From Gnetum montanum (taxonomy: Eukaryota > Streptophyta > Gnetopsida > Gnetales > Gnetaceae): a stretch of 64,000 nucleotides of DNA. Shown here piece by piece: positions 34,771-45,983 of the stretch. The stretch covers positions 780,123 through 844,122 of the forward strand of contig MNCI01025409.1 in assembly GCA_015680685.1 (NCBI GenBank), given 5' to 3'. The notes below the pieces were generated by a model that was not told where the DNA came from, made no database searches, and worked only from the letters and a program-made list of their open reading frames with translations. Made by a program: the position numbers and the translations under genes. How positions within the stretch are numbered: the stretch's first letter is position 1; every line of letters begins with the position of its first letter.

Positions 34771-36060
34771 ATAGGTATCTTAGAAGTTAAATGTGAACCA
34801 TGCTTTTATTGTTAATAATAGATAACTACCTTGGTTGGGATATTGCACTATATAATACAAAACCATTAGGCACATAATTACATGGAGTGGTAAGGTGAAT
34901 AATGGGATGAGAAGGGATTGTAGAGATTAGGAAATGAGGTATCTTACCATGTATGTAATAGGTTATTATGTTAATTGTGGTTAAAATAACCATCATACCT
35001 ATCTATTTTGGTTTGAAATTAAGTCCATATCTTTGCCAGTGACATTGCATTACATCATCCCAAACTTACCACCATAGCACTACCACAACCATATGAAAAC
35101 ATCACTACTCAAAAAAAAAAAAAGAGGAAGTAGTTTTGTTTAATTAATTACTTAAATATTAAAATTTAAGAAAACATGAACATTGGTTAGAGGGGTGCTT
35201 GCAAGCATGGGTAATAGGTCTTCCTAGCCTCATAGCCTATGTTAATCCTACAAGAGAAGTACCTCTAGGCATGGGTAACATGTCGTTTAGTCACATAATG
35301 AGACTAGTCTAAGAGACCTTTGGAATTCCTGGAAGTAATCTTCTTCCACGCATGGTTAATGTCTTTCTAGTAGTATTTTACAAAATATTTTCTTTTGTGA
35401 ACTAATTACTGTATGACTTATGCTTTTCTTTCCATAGGACTACCTTTAGGCATAAGTATCATGTCTTTTTAGTAACATGGCAAGGAAACACTTCTTCAAG
35501 AACTTGCTTTCATCAAAATTAAAACATGAGTGATGATATCAAGATATAGAATAGTAAGATCTATAAAGTAAGTATAAAAAATTAACAAGTCTTTTCCCCT
35601 TTCTTCAAGGCATAATGATCATGAGTTAATTTTAGTTTTATATGAGAAAAACCATATTGATCTCATGATAAAGATATCTTATTTATAGAAACTAGAGGAA
35701 TGGATGATTTGGTCTCAATACTCTACAAAATTATTTATCCAATCATCTTGATAGCATAAGATAAAAACCTAGCACATGATGTTTGATTCTTGCATTATGA
35801 CTAGCAACATTATTATTGAAAAAATAGTAAATATTCACAAAACACAAAGAAAATGACTCAAGAAAAGAGAAAGTTAAAAGGAAAAGAAAAAAGAACAAGA
35901 AATGGAAAATGCATTAAGAATTAGAAAATTTGTAAAAAAATAAAAAAATGTTAAAAATAGAAAAATGATAAAAAAATTGTAAAATAAAAAGTGAAAATGC
36001 ACTTATTAGTTCTTGATTCAAGATGGGGCACATTCCCCATGACTAAAATCATGGACAAGC
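34771..36060 (-). other. Spacer of element E with four degenerate copies of the conserved block
   Basis: The block seen once in B, C and D (GGCATGGGTAACATGTC) recurs near 35205, 35265, 35347 and 35450, at 60-100 base spacing, with decay. The rest is AT-rich, with A-runs at 35110-35125 and 35860-35990. No coding sequence is supported. Confidence 0.55.
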
Positions 36061-36830
36061 ATCCAGAAAATGGATACAAATTCCCTAGGTTATATATCAA
36101 ATATTTCTTGGTTATCATATTTAGTAATTTATGTTTTTTCTTGTTATCCCATTTAACATTGATAATATTTAGGTTTTAATCATTTTGAGACATATATTCA
36201 AGTGGACTAGAAGGTGTTTTCTTTTTAGAGGATCTAGATATGCTTTCTCTTCGATTTTTAATTTTAATTTTTGGATTTTTTTTCAACACTTTCTTATGGT
36301 TAGGATGTAGGATGTCCTTTTGTAAGTTCTCTATTCAGTTCATTTTCTTAGTAAAAGAGCACATAAGCAAGTTGAATTTTTTCATGCATCTTTTTGATAT
36401 TTTCATTTTCATATTTTCTAGCCACTATGTTTGTTTTGGTTTAGTAGCTATTGTGCTGACATGGTTTTGCATACAAATTTATTCCTTAAGTTTGTTGTCG
36501 ATTGGTATAGTAATCATGTTAATACTTTGAACTTTTCCCATAATGTCATATTTAGTTTTTATATTTTTTTTTGAAGTGATAATGGTTGTTGGCTCTTACT
36601 TAGGATTAGAAGGTATTGTTTTTGTGAGCAAGGAAGTTGCACCATATTAACCTTACACTTGTTCTAATGAGCTAGTAGGTCTACTAGTTTTATTGACATA
36701 TGTGAGAACCATCCTAAAGAAGGAATTTTTTTGAGGCTTGTGCTTAGATATACTAACATTATCATTTACTTTTTTGTTCATAGCATGAGTAACATTTTTT
36801 CATTAAGGTTGTGGTGCTAATTATTCTTGC
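36060..36830. other. Decayed AT-rich part of element E around the pol deletion
   Basis: This matches the protease-to-gag linker of other copies only in patches. The 96-codon plus-strand frame at 36240-36530 is Phe/Leu-rich as expected of a T-rich strand and has no equivalent elsewhere, so no gene is called. Confidence 0.4.
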
Positions 36831-38761
36831 ATTGTTAATGTTCGCATATGTTGGAGGGGAGTATACAAGTATTAAGGATATGACAAATCGTGAGAAGCAT
36901 AGGATGATGATTCCACAAGAAATTATGTAGGTTGATGGTATTTAGAAGGGTAGTAATAGTAACTTGAGGGATGGGTAGTAGATTCATTATGAGAAATAAG
37001 GTTTTCAATATAATATCCATAAGGGCTCAGATGGTAATAGAGATATTACTAGTTTGGTGGTGGTATCTCCCAAGACTACGAGGTTTACCATTTTTGTTGA
37101 TAGTAGCCTTAAGATTAAGGAGGAATTTCACTTGTATAGTAGTGTTGGTTGTACTTTCTTGAATTTTTTATTTCATGAATTTTGAGCCCAAAGTATAAGC
37201 CTGAGACTCTTGTATATGTTATATGACAAGGCAACAATCTCTTGGATGTTCATATTGACAAATGTCACATCCATTATCCTTCTTAAGCTTAAGTTTGTGA
37301 TCTCTTTCACTACTATAGGCTTTCCTTTTAGCCAATAAGTTTTTGTACCTTCTTGTTTGTCTTTCTCTCCTTATCTTGGTCTATTGATTCTACCTAAGTT
37401 GTTCTTTCCTCCATGATTTTCAAGCTAGTTGTAAATTTTTCATTTTTTAATTTTTACATCTTATCCGCCCTTTCATCAATCTCAATGATAAAATTTTGCA
37501 TTGCTAAGGTTTTGTGTAAAATCATCTCATCAAGACTCACCTTTTCTTCACAATAATAAATATGGATCTTCTTTTTGCAAAGGGCTTGATCCGAGTGATA
37601 TTCCTCTATGCTCTTTCTTTTGTATAATTCTCCTTCTTCTTTTTCCACTTGCTCAATTAACTTTTGTATCTAATGGGATTTCATTTTTTATAATATTCCT
37701 TTTTCATTAATCCCAAGAGTCTCTCTCATTTTTTTACAAAGCCCATTATGATGTAACAAAGTTGCTCTTTTTGAAAAAAAAGTCTATGGCCTATCCATTT
37801 ATGTAATAGAGAGTAGTATTTGCCCAAGACTACATGAACGGATTCAAGGTTCTCTTGTTTTCACCCTTGAACTTATTTTCTTAGATTAGACACTCTTAAA
37901 TAGGTTTGGTATTTATCATTGTGGATCATTAGTGGATTGAATCTAGTTCCAACAATCTATACCAAATTTTAGCTTCTTCTATTAGTGTTCTAGGGAAGAG
38001 CTTAAGCTTTTGTTACTTACTTTCAATGTTTTGCAAGGCACAAGCTTCATGAAATTATTGTAAATGATGTTCTGGATTAGAATTATAGCCTCCCTTAAAT
38101 TTAGGAATGTTATTCATATCAAGAATTTTGGTATGACTTTCTATTTGATGTCGATGGTGTATTCTTACTATCTCCCTTATTTGTATCATGCTTCTAGTAG
38201 TTAACAAAGGTTCATAATCATTAGATATGTCATAGTTATCATCTCTACTTCTAGATACCCAATGATAATGGTCTCATCTCTACTCTCTTTTGTACCTTTT
38301 ATCTTGACTTAAATCTCTATTGCTATCTCAATCTTAATCCTTGCCAAGATGTTTATCACGATTCCTCCTATGATGATCACCTAGTTATCTACTTTGGTCC
38401 CTTCATGGAGCTTTGTCTCCATACCTACATTCATCCTCATCAAAACTAGATGGTGAAGATGAAAAGGAAGATAGTAAATTTGGAAAACTATCATGGCTCA
38501 TATATCTTCCCCTATGGTCTCTTAGTTTATCTCTTTTAGGTTTGTTGGAGGTCCTAGGCCTTAGGGCCTTCCTTGTTCTAGGACTTGTTCCATCTCCTTG
38601 AGGATTGTTTGAATTAGTCTTTGATAGTAAGGGTTTTAATGAACATATGACACCCTTTCTTGTAGTTTTTCACTCCAATTCTCTTCAATATAGATCCTAT
38701 CATTACTTCTACCAGTGTTCCCATCATGTGATGAACTATTAGCTTTATAAGAAGAAGACAT
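36830..38761 (-). pseudogene. Gag of element E
   Basis: ATG at 38761 (MSSSYKANSSSHDG). The zinc knuckle near 37225-37260 is fully kept: CDICQYEHPRDC. The linker at 37454-37648 reads KIHIYYCEEKVSLDEMI and KTLAMQNFIIEIDERADKM, matching the NRKTLP and LDEKF regions of B and F. Numerous stops. It is the only minus-strand copy with all four knuckle ligands uninterrupted by a stop. Confidence 0.6.
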
Positions 38762-38877
38762 GTATTTAGTTAATAATGTGTGTGTAACTTAAAATATTAA
38801 TTTTTTCATAAAATATAAATCATTAATGCTTTTACAATGATCATTTATGATATAACTAATTTAGATCACTAGCACCA

Positions 38878-38895
38878 TCTCCAACAATGGAGCCA
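38878..38895 (-). other. Primer-binding site of element E, decayed
   Basis: tctccaacaatggagcca matches the tRNA-Asp 3' end at 13 of 18 positions, one base from the LTR. Confidence 0.65.
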
Positions 38896-38896
38896 A

Positions 38897-39823
38897 TGAT
38901 GAGCGATGGGGATCCCTTACACCTAATCATATAGATCACAAGAAATCACATGTAATTTGGTAAAATTCTATGAATAGGACTAGAGTGATATCTAGATTGT
39001 TAAGTATTAACTATAGTTTGGTATCTTCTCACTTGGATTAGTGATAGCTTTATCACATATGGTTTAGTTCAATGTGAAGCATATGATTATGATGTTGTTG
39101 GGTCCTTGAACTAAATTAATCAATAACACAAAAATTAATTATTTAATCTAATTAATAATAAAAGTAAATCCTAAACTATGCTAAGGATGATGAGTATATA
39201 TTCTTAGCATACCATACATATCTTGAACTCATGTACTCACTACTGGGATTACTAAGTGTTTTAGTGCTAGGTGAACTAAGCAATAATTCTACTAGGATTA
39301 CTAAGTGAATACATGTTTATGCTTAAATTTCATCAACTAATTAATGTGCATGAAAATGTAAATATTAAATAAATACATAAAAAGTAAATTACATTGAAAA
39401 AATTATATTTTAAGTCAAAGTGTTGAAATGAATATGAATCAATCTAGATCTTATTGCTATTCATGAAATGTGTCTAAGTACAATTCCACTCAAATAAGAT
39501 GTCATATAATTGGTTCAAATTCATATTTTGGGCACTCACTGACTACAAACTAAGATTACGAAAGAAAACTACAAGATTTTGGCTATGCTACTAACTAAAT
39601 TATTTCAAATATGTAATAGATGTTTGCATATTTATAGGAAAATATGCAGCCTATGTCAATGCATATGTGTTGATGCATCTTAGGCTTTGTCAAAACATAT
39701 AGCATTAATGCATATGCGTTGATGCATCTCAAGCTTAGCTGACATAGCTACAATATAGCAAATGTGATGTTGCATCTTTAATATCATACCTGATTGGCAC
39801 ACTTAAGAAATGATGCTTTATCA
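38897..39823 (-). repeat. 5' LTR of element E
   Basis: It begins TGATGAGCGATGG; the end is placed at TTTATCA (39817-39823), giving 927 bp, close to the 893-900 bp of C and D. U3 carries TGATGCATC and TGCATATGCGTTGATGCATC words at 39655-39735. The right end is less certain because no partner LTR is in view. Confidence 0.7.
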
Positions 39824-39839
39824 TATCTTAATAGTCGAG

Positions 39840-39990
39840 TGTTGGAACCCTAAAATAATTGTAATATAAGTGCATCCTAAGATATATAGTCTAATTAAAA
39901 CTTTATAACTCAACACTACCTACTAGAATCAAATCAATGACTTCAAGTTATCAAATCAAGAGTCTTACCACTAGGCTAACACATTCATCC
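39840..39990 (-). repeat. SINE-like or tRNA-pseudogene fragment
   Basis: On the minus strand, GTGTTAGCCTAGTGGTAAGA (39963-39982) resembles a pol III A box (TRGCNNAGYNGG), and about 25-40 bases on, TGATTTGATTCTAG (39921-39939) resembles a decayed B box (GGTTCGAATCC). The spacing fits a tRNA-derived SINE head. The tail runs into element E. A tRNA pseudogene is the alternative; there is no cloverleaf with paired stems that I can trace. Confidence 0.45.
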
Positions 39991-42640
39991 ATCATAGATG
40001 AGATAGAAGCATCAAGATGATCATGAATTAAACAAAAACATGTATTAAGATAAACATTAATCAAATTCTAATAAAATTACAAATATAAATTATTTTAAAA
40101 CTTGACTACTATGTCTTTAACTTTTACATCCTTATCATTTTTATTTTTAAAGATAGGATAGTTTAGTACCTTGATATTTTTTATTTCTAAGAATGGGATT
40201 ATAATTTTAAAATTAAAGATTTGTTATATCTAAAGACACACTTGATCTATGAGAAAAATATTATATTTTCATGAAAAATAAAGATTGACTCTACAATTAA
40301 CCAAGCATCAATGTGAGTAAAAAAATCATATCAATGTTTTATTGAAACATTATAACTCTATAACACTATCTCAAATAGGTAGTCACATCATAAAAAAGAA
40401 ATATATATAATTCATCCTTAAGGGCTCTTGATCTAGATAACCTACAGGTGCATTTTTCTCAAAGGAGTTAAATTCATTTTTTACATTCAATTCTAAAATG
40501 ATACAAACTTAAGCAAAGCTTGCTGATGGTACTTCACTACTTGATAAGAATAGCAGTTAAGAGATAGTAAGCTTTTACATTTAGTTTATTAGATATAATG
40601 TGATATAAATAAAATGGTTTCCTACTTTCTATATTAGACAACAATTATGTTAAAACATTTTTCTTGACTAACTAAAAATTAAGCTTAGGATTTCGCTACA
40701 CTTCTTCCCAAGAAATATTTCATTTTCTCAAAATTAAACTTCCTTAAAAACCAATTATAGTGTTATGAATCCTCAAGAACTTCTTTAGAGAATTTTTCTT
40801 GCCTTGTGATATTCAAGCTATGAGTGTTTGCAATGAATTAACATAAGACTTTTACTTATAAAGGTAATAAATCACATTTTAATGATACTATTGAGTAAGG
40901 TATTTTCATATTCACTTTTAAATCATTAAGAAAAAAAGCTTTTTGTTCTTTTTCAATAATTTTTCACTATTAAACTCTATGCCATAGCAATAGCATTAAG
41001 CTTTGTTGTAACACTCATCTTTGCTATAACATTAATATTTGCATTATATTAAAGGTTATCTATGCAATTCATCATCATATCTAGTTACTTATTATTGTTA
41101 TGAAGCTTTATTCTATTGCAAATCCTCTATAATAGTTTAGTTGAATCATTGTACTATTCTTTGGAAACTTTGTAACTATTAATCTAAATTTTCTGCCACT
41201 ACAACATACAACCTCAATCATAAAATTAATTTCAAGCTTAAAAAATAAATAAAACCTACAACAATATATACCTTTTTGAGATTGAAAGAAATTAATGTAG
41301 ACATAAAAATATGTTCTAGCATATCATGATTCAGTAGTCACACATCATCATACAACATATGATTATGTAATAGTTACATAATCAAGCCAATAAGATAGTA
41401 GATACATATAGCCAACTTAATTTATCACATCAAACATAGCTAGATTCATTACATCAATCATAGCCAAAAGCACAAATTAAATCAAAAAGCATACCAATTT
41501 AGTTTTTTATTAAAAAAAATATGTGATAGTTTTAACTTAACTAGTCACACAACATCAGCTCATCCCAAAATGTAACATCTCAAATTGAACCAAATGGAAG
41601 CAAGGTAAATTAGAGTATAATATAAAACACGTACATATTTACTATTACTTCAAATCACACATCACACCTTTTCTCATCTAAATCAATTCATCACATCATA
41701 GTCAAAACAATCACATTGCGTCTTTATCTAATAAAAACACATTGTAAACTACACTTCTCCTTTTGGTTACAAAGGTATTATGTATATCTTCCCTGAAAAT
41801 GACTATTCAAGATTAAAATAAGGGTAACAAGCTAACCATTGTAGTTATTCAAATAGTCATTACATAGATCAAGAAAATATAAAAAAAAAAGTAATTATCA
41901 TTTAATTATAAGAAGAAAGTAAGTTACAAACAATCATCATCCATTAGGTTTGTTCTTTAATGTTTTGAAATAAGAACTTACCTACTATCCTTGTAGTAAA
42001 ATATTTTAGCTTGTCCTAAACTAACATAAAAAATAGTTAGAAGATTAAGCCTATCTAGGTAGTGTGGTCACACTGAACAATATTCCTAAGTAGATAAATC
42101 TATTTTTATTTAACAATTTAGTGAATATATCAACCTATTACTCCTTTGTTAGGAAAGTTTTGAAATTTATAGATAAATATAAAGGATCATTACCCAAAGG
42201 CTCAATTGTTATCTCACCAAGGTGCGATCATGGGAAGATGGTGAATGATCAATGCCTAATATCTTTAAGTAGCTTCACCTAACAAAAATAATTACAAGTC
42301 AAGATCTTAAGGAGTGAATCCATCTACAAGAAACTAAGAGAAATTCCATCATATAACTAATCACACAAAGACAAGATGCCCATTGGAGGCATAACAATAA
42401 GAAAATAACCAATCATGAGCCATGAAACCAAAACTTTATGAATGTCATAAACATGCCTACATAACATGTAAATTAAACATGGCATCAACAAAGAAGAACA
42501 TAGAAAAATAAGAGATATGTCATTGCTAAAACCAAATCCTTCCAATTTCATGTCATCAAGATCATACTGATGTGTAAAAGAACATTCATGATGTCCTTCT
42601 AAGCTAATGTGCTTTAGACAAAAGAACATATTATTTTGCT
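39991..42640. other. Unassigned AT-rich DNA
   Basis: About 2.6 kb of AT-rich sequence with many short ATCACATCA-like runs (41320-41720). It has no match to the elements in this window and no coding pattern I trust. The 90-codon minus-strand frame at 42357-42629 is hydrophobic in its second half but resembles nothing I know. Confidence 0.4.
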
Positions 42641-42649
42641 TTAATATTA

Positions 42650-43312
42650 TTGCTTGTGTTTTTTGTGGTTGACCTAGCCTTTTTGGTAGTAATCTATTTT
42701 CTTCATAGTATTATTTTGGTTGGATTCATTCTCCTACTGATCATGAGAGAAAACTATGGACTATGTTGTTTTTAAAACTTGAGAGAAGGAACTCTTGCAG
42801 AATTAACTGCTGATGAAATATCTGAATCAAATAGAAACACCTTGGATACCATGTTTTGGAGAGGGATGGATTTGATTACTGGTATTACCACTTTTATTAC
42901 CCTCTTGAAGTCAATCCACCTTAGGGGTTTCAATGCTATGTGGCTCTACTAATACTTGCTTTTAGATTCCTTTCTACAACTATATACTTAGTATTATTGG
43001 GCTAAAAGGTTTTTTTTATCTTAGAGTTAGCTTCCTTTCTGAGCTTGTTACAACAAACAACCTCTTGATGGCCAAATTTCCAATAGTAGTTACATGTAAT
43101 ATAATGAGACTTTCCCAATTTTTTGGTGACTAGAAAATCTAGCTTTTTTAGTTAATTTCTTATAGTTTACCTCTACAATTATCCATTATTTATGGTATGC
43201 CTAACCTTACCATAATATGAGTAAGGTTTATGACCTTGAGAGCAAACATCTCTTTTATGACCTATTTTTCCACATTTTGAGCACTTTATAAATCAATTCT
43301 CATACTACACCC
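42650..43312 (-). pseudogene. LINE ORF1-like gene, zinc-knuckle half, interrupted by the LTR element at 43313
   Basis: The minus strand at 43242-43283 reads CSKCGKIGHKRDVC, a perfect CX2CX4HX4C knuckle. A second decayed copy follows (YSYYGKVRHTINNG, 43200-43235), and a third near 43065-43110 reads CNYYWKFGHQEVVC with one Cys changed to Tyr. Upstream coding resumes beyond the inserted element at 53275. DUF4283 followed by CCHC knuckles is the plan of plant L1-type LINE ORF1 proteins. Nothing recognisable as endonuclease or RT follows to the left. Confidence 0.5.
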
Positions 43313-44163
43313 TGTTGGTGACCATTTGGAACATGACCGCCAAGAAGTGTCTTCGAACAAGATTTAGGTGCTTGCAGGTCTCTGGCAACACCAAGGCCCA
43401 AATACCTCCAAATAGACTCAGTAGTTAATGTGAGTATGTGTGTGTGCTGTTGTGGTGTGTGGTTGTGAAAAATGAAACGATTACGTTGTGTGTAACATAC
43501 AAATGACTTATCAATAAGAGATTCAGCCAACTTTGCCAAGTACTATGAGTTGTTGAGAGTTCCTATTCTGTTTAATTGCCTAGTCTACATGGTCCTTATA
43601 ATACCTACTTATAACAAATAAAATTTTGCAAAAAGATTTGAGCACAACTCTGCGAATATACTTCTAATTTTCCCCAGAGAAAGAAAAAGTTCCACAAGAA
43701 AACTAGAAATAGAGCGAGATTCAATGGAAATAGATAGAAAGGAAAGAAGATTTGTGTAAAGATCTCAAATATTTAAACAAGGTAAAATGATACGAGTAAA
43801 CACTTCGCAATAAAGCTATCCCAAATTCAATAACTATGAATTGTTCAAACTTCCAAAGTTCAAATAAGCAATTTCTTCAAGATAATCCTACTATGCTACC
43901 AAAAATTTGCTACGTAAACTATCACGTACATGACTCCATTTTGGCTAGATAATGGACATCAATAATTGCATTCAATAGAACCTTCAAAAGACTTCAAAAT
44001 TTCTGATTTAAATACCACAGAGATTCATTTTAAAGATAAAAAGAAGCTATTCTGGTCCCATCAAAATACCAAAGATTTTTTGAACCCTCTTGACTATTGA
44101 ATCGTTCAACGGCATGACTACAAGCAGAGGCTCTCTTACAATGATCTCAATAGCAGTTCTTAT

Positions 44164-44240
44164 NNNNNNNNNNNNNNNNNNNNNNNNNNNNNNNNNNNNN
44201 NNNNNNNNNNNNNNNNNNNNNNNNNNNNNNNNNNNNNNNN
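44164..44240. other. Assembly gap (77 N)
   Basis: The run of N lies in the left LTR. The homologous part of the right LTR (about 50412-50550) is sequenced but has an N at 50501, so both LTRs have assembly trouble at the same place. Any reading frame spanning it is meaningless. Confidence 0.95.
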
Positions 44241-44666
44241 CCCTAAAGCCTTTTTATAGGGTTCAAAAGGTAGTTACATTCTAAAATATCTTAGCTAACT
44301 TTTCTCCCAAGTAAGGAAGTTATTTACTTGCCCAACAAGTTAGGAGATATTACTTGCTCAACAAGCTAGGTAAGTTACAACTATTTTGGGTGGTTATAAC
44401 CACCATAGAGATAAAAAAGCTGCAGTTGACAAGTGTCCCATTTAATTGACAAGTGGCCCTTCAGTCGCCAAGTGGTCACCATGGAGACAAAAAAGCTATA
44501 GTTGACAAGTGGCCTTTTTAATTACCAACTGTCTTCATGGTAATCAAAATTAAAATTAGTTACAAATATCATAGTTGTAACTATCATAGGAAGTTACAAC
44601 TTCCATAGGAATAAAAGGGATAATAGCCAAATGTCTTCTTTACAAATGATGCTATACAAAAGTCCC

Positions 44667-45148
44667 TTAAATCTCTTTCCTTTGTGAATAAAAATAGCCC
44701 TTTTTAAAGTGGATAAGAAAAGGACGTTGAAGTAAAATAAGGGGCTTAACAAATTTTAGCAAAATGAATGATGCTGAAGCCACGTTAATGATAAACCAAA
44801 TACCAACAATTGGATAGACATATTTCTCAACTGAATTTAACAAGCCAGCCCAAACTACTAACGTGTTTCCAGCTGATCCATCTTCATTATCGCTGGAAAT
44901 GATTTCCAAATGTGCCGTGTTCATGTGCGACAGGTCACACATGTTTCTGTTGGAGGACTTGTAGTGGCGATAGCTCCTGTTGGCGAACTTGTAGTGGCGA
45001 TAGCTCCCACACTTGCTAGTGATGACTGGTAGCATCGCATTGTGAGCACCAGCAGCTCTATTTTAATAGTTTCATCGTCATTTAACCAATGTATACATGC
45101 ATCACTGGTCCAAATCGTGGGGATCATCAATGGGCAAAGAAGGATCAA
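44667..45148 (-). pseudogene. Unidentified LTR-borne coding-like frames, left copy (partner 50975-51456)
   Basis: A 122-codon frame (44667-45035) and an overlapping 75-codon frame (44921-45148) recur with the same lengths in the right LTR. The first has a likely membrane-spanning stretch (YVYPIVGIWFIINVASASF). A 30-bp unit duplicated in tandem (44948-45007) gives the repeated peptide GAIATTS. I do not recognise a family. They may be more of a captured host gene, since the DnaJ-like piece lies just upstream. Confidence 0.35.
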
Positions 45149-45225
45149 GGTGTTTAGCCTTGCTCAGAAATTTTTTGGCACATGCAGCATCACCTGTGCC
45201 TAAAGCTTCCTTACTTACTTGTCAC
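45110..45225 (-). pseudogene. Captured DnaJ-family N-terminal fragment, left LTR copy
   Basis: The minus strand reads EALGTGDAACAKKFLSKAK and then HLDPSLPIDD before a stop. This resembles the TPR-like N-terminus of plant DnaJ proteins of the DUF1977 type (GKxAL-GD-xRAxKFLxKAxRLDPxLPIDDLL, from memory of the family). The J domain is absent. The same piece is at 51420-51535. A captured exon is the likely origin. Confidence 0.5.
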
Positions 45226-45290
45226 TTCTGTTGTGGCAGTTAGGCTTCTCATCCCCATTTTTGTTTATGTATTGATGTAAGAAAAATCAT

Positions 45291-45720
45291 GTGAGGGCTA
45301 ATGTAGAAGGGGTACGTCGATGGCTTATGCAGAGGCTATGCAGTGGTTTAGGCCTACTACAATGCTACACAAGAAACAAAGCCCTGGTCTATGGCTGCTA
45401 CATCCACTCACACATGAAGGCAGCTCTGGTAATTCCCTTAGACAAATCTCTGTGCAACAAGCTCATCCACATGTACGTCAAATATGGAAGCTAGGGTGAT
45501 GCACTCCAAGTTTTTCGTGAAATTCCTAAACCCAACGTTGTATCCTACACTGCCTTAATCTCCGATTACGTTGCCAACAACTGCATGAGCGAGGGTTTTT
45601 GCATTTTTCACTAGACACAGCAAGCACGGATAAACCCCAACGATTACACCATCCAACCATTCTCGGCAGCTGTGCCAAAACCAAGAGCTTGCAAAAGGGC
45701 GTAGAACAGGATGTTGTCTG
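45291..45720 (+). pseudogene. Captured PPR fragment, left LTR copy
   Basis: The plus strand (antisense to the element) encodes SGLGLLQCYTRNKALVYG, YIHSHMK and LCNKLIHMYVKYGS, then a TAG stop, then GDALQVF, VVSYTALISDYV, EGFCIFH and DYTI. This is about two and a half PLS-type pentatricopeptide repeats, broken by a stop and a frameshift. The right LTR copy (51573-52019) is still open for 148 codons. PPR proteins bind organellar RNA; this piece has no targeting sequence or C-terminal domain and is only a fragment. Confidence 0.75.
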
Positions 45721-45761
45721 TAGCTGTGGCGGGTGGCCGACGCGTAGGTGGCGGCAGTGGA

Positions 45762-45983
45762 TCAGTTCCATCTCTTTATTGTGGCGTGGACTGCGGTGGT
45801 GGTTGCATATGTGTTACTTGTCCCTTGCTCGCTGGCTACGCCCCATAGAGGAGGCTCATAATACTGCCAAACCCTAGTTCTGTAATCTTTCTTTCCACCA
45901 TAACCTTTGTGCGATGTTGTATGGATCAGTGGCTTGACCACAACGTGCTCTGACTTTGGGACACGCTGATGGCGCAACACCAA
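45762..45983 (-). pseudogene. Unidentified LTR-borne frame, left copy (partner 52074-52292)
   Basis: A 73-codon minus-strand frame reads GYGGKKDYRTRVWQYYEPP and SNTYATTTAVHAT. The right LTR has the same frame with mostly conservative differences (GYGGKKDCKTRFWQYYEPP). The composition looks protein-like, but I do not recognise the family. It could be a third captured fragment or a chance frame opposite Gly/Val-rich DNA. Confidence 0.3.

Larger units (their letters stand above)
34771..39823 (-). mobile_element. Element E: outermost Ty3/gypsy of the nest, pol deleted
   Basis: Minus-strand element with 5' LTR 38897-39823, PBS 38878-38895 and gag from 38761. Only about 200 bases (36060-36250) separate the spacer from the gag linker, where B has over 3 kb of integrase, RT and protease, so nearly all pol is deleted. 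D is inserted at its left end here, and the rest of E lies beyond the window. Confidence 0.8.

Noticed and set aside
36240-36530. A 96-codon hydrophobic membrane protein on the plus strand
   Set aside because: A T-rich strand of decayed retroelement gives Phe/Leu-rich frames by chance, and no other element copy conserves it.
41320-41720. A satellite or CRISPR-like array of ATCACATCA words
   Set aside because: The words are irregular in sequence and spacing, with no constant repeat unit or unique spacers.
42357-42629. A 90-codon gene of unknown function
   Set aside because: No recognisable domain, no second copy in the window, and composition as expected from AT-rich DNA; left as unassigned sequence.
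44090-44284. A 64-codon plus-strand frame
   Set aside because: It spans the N gap, so the frame is not real sequence.
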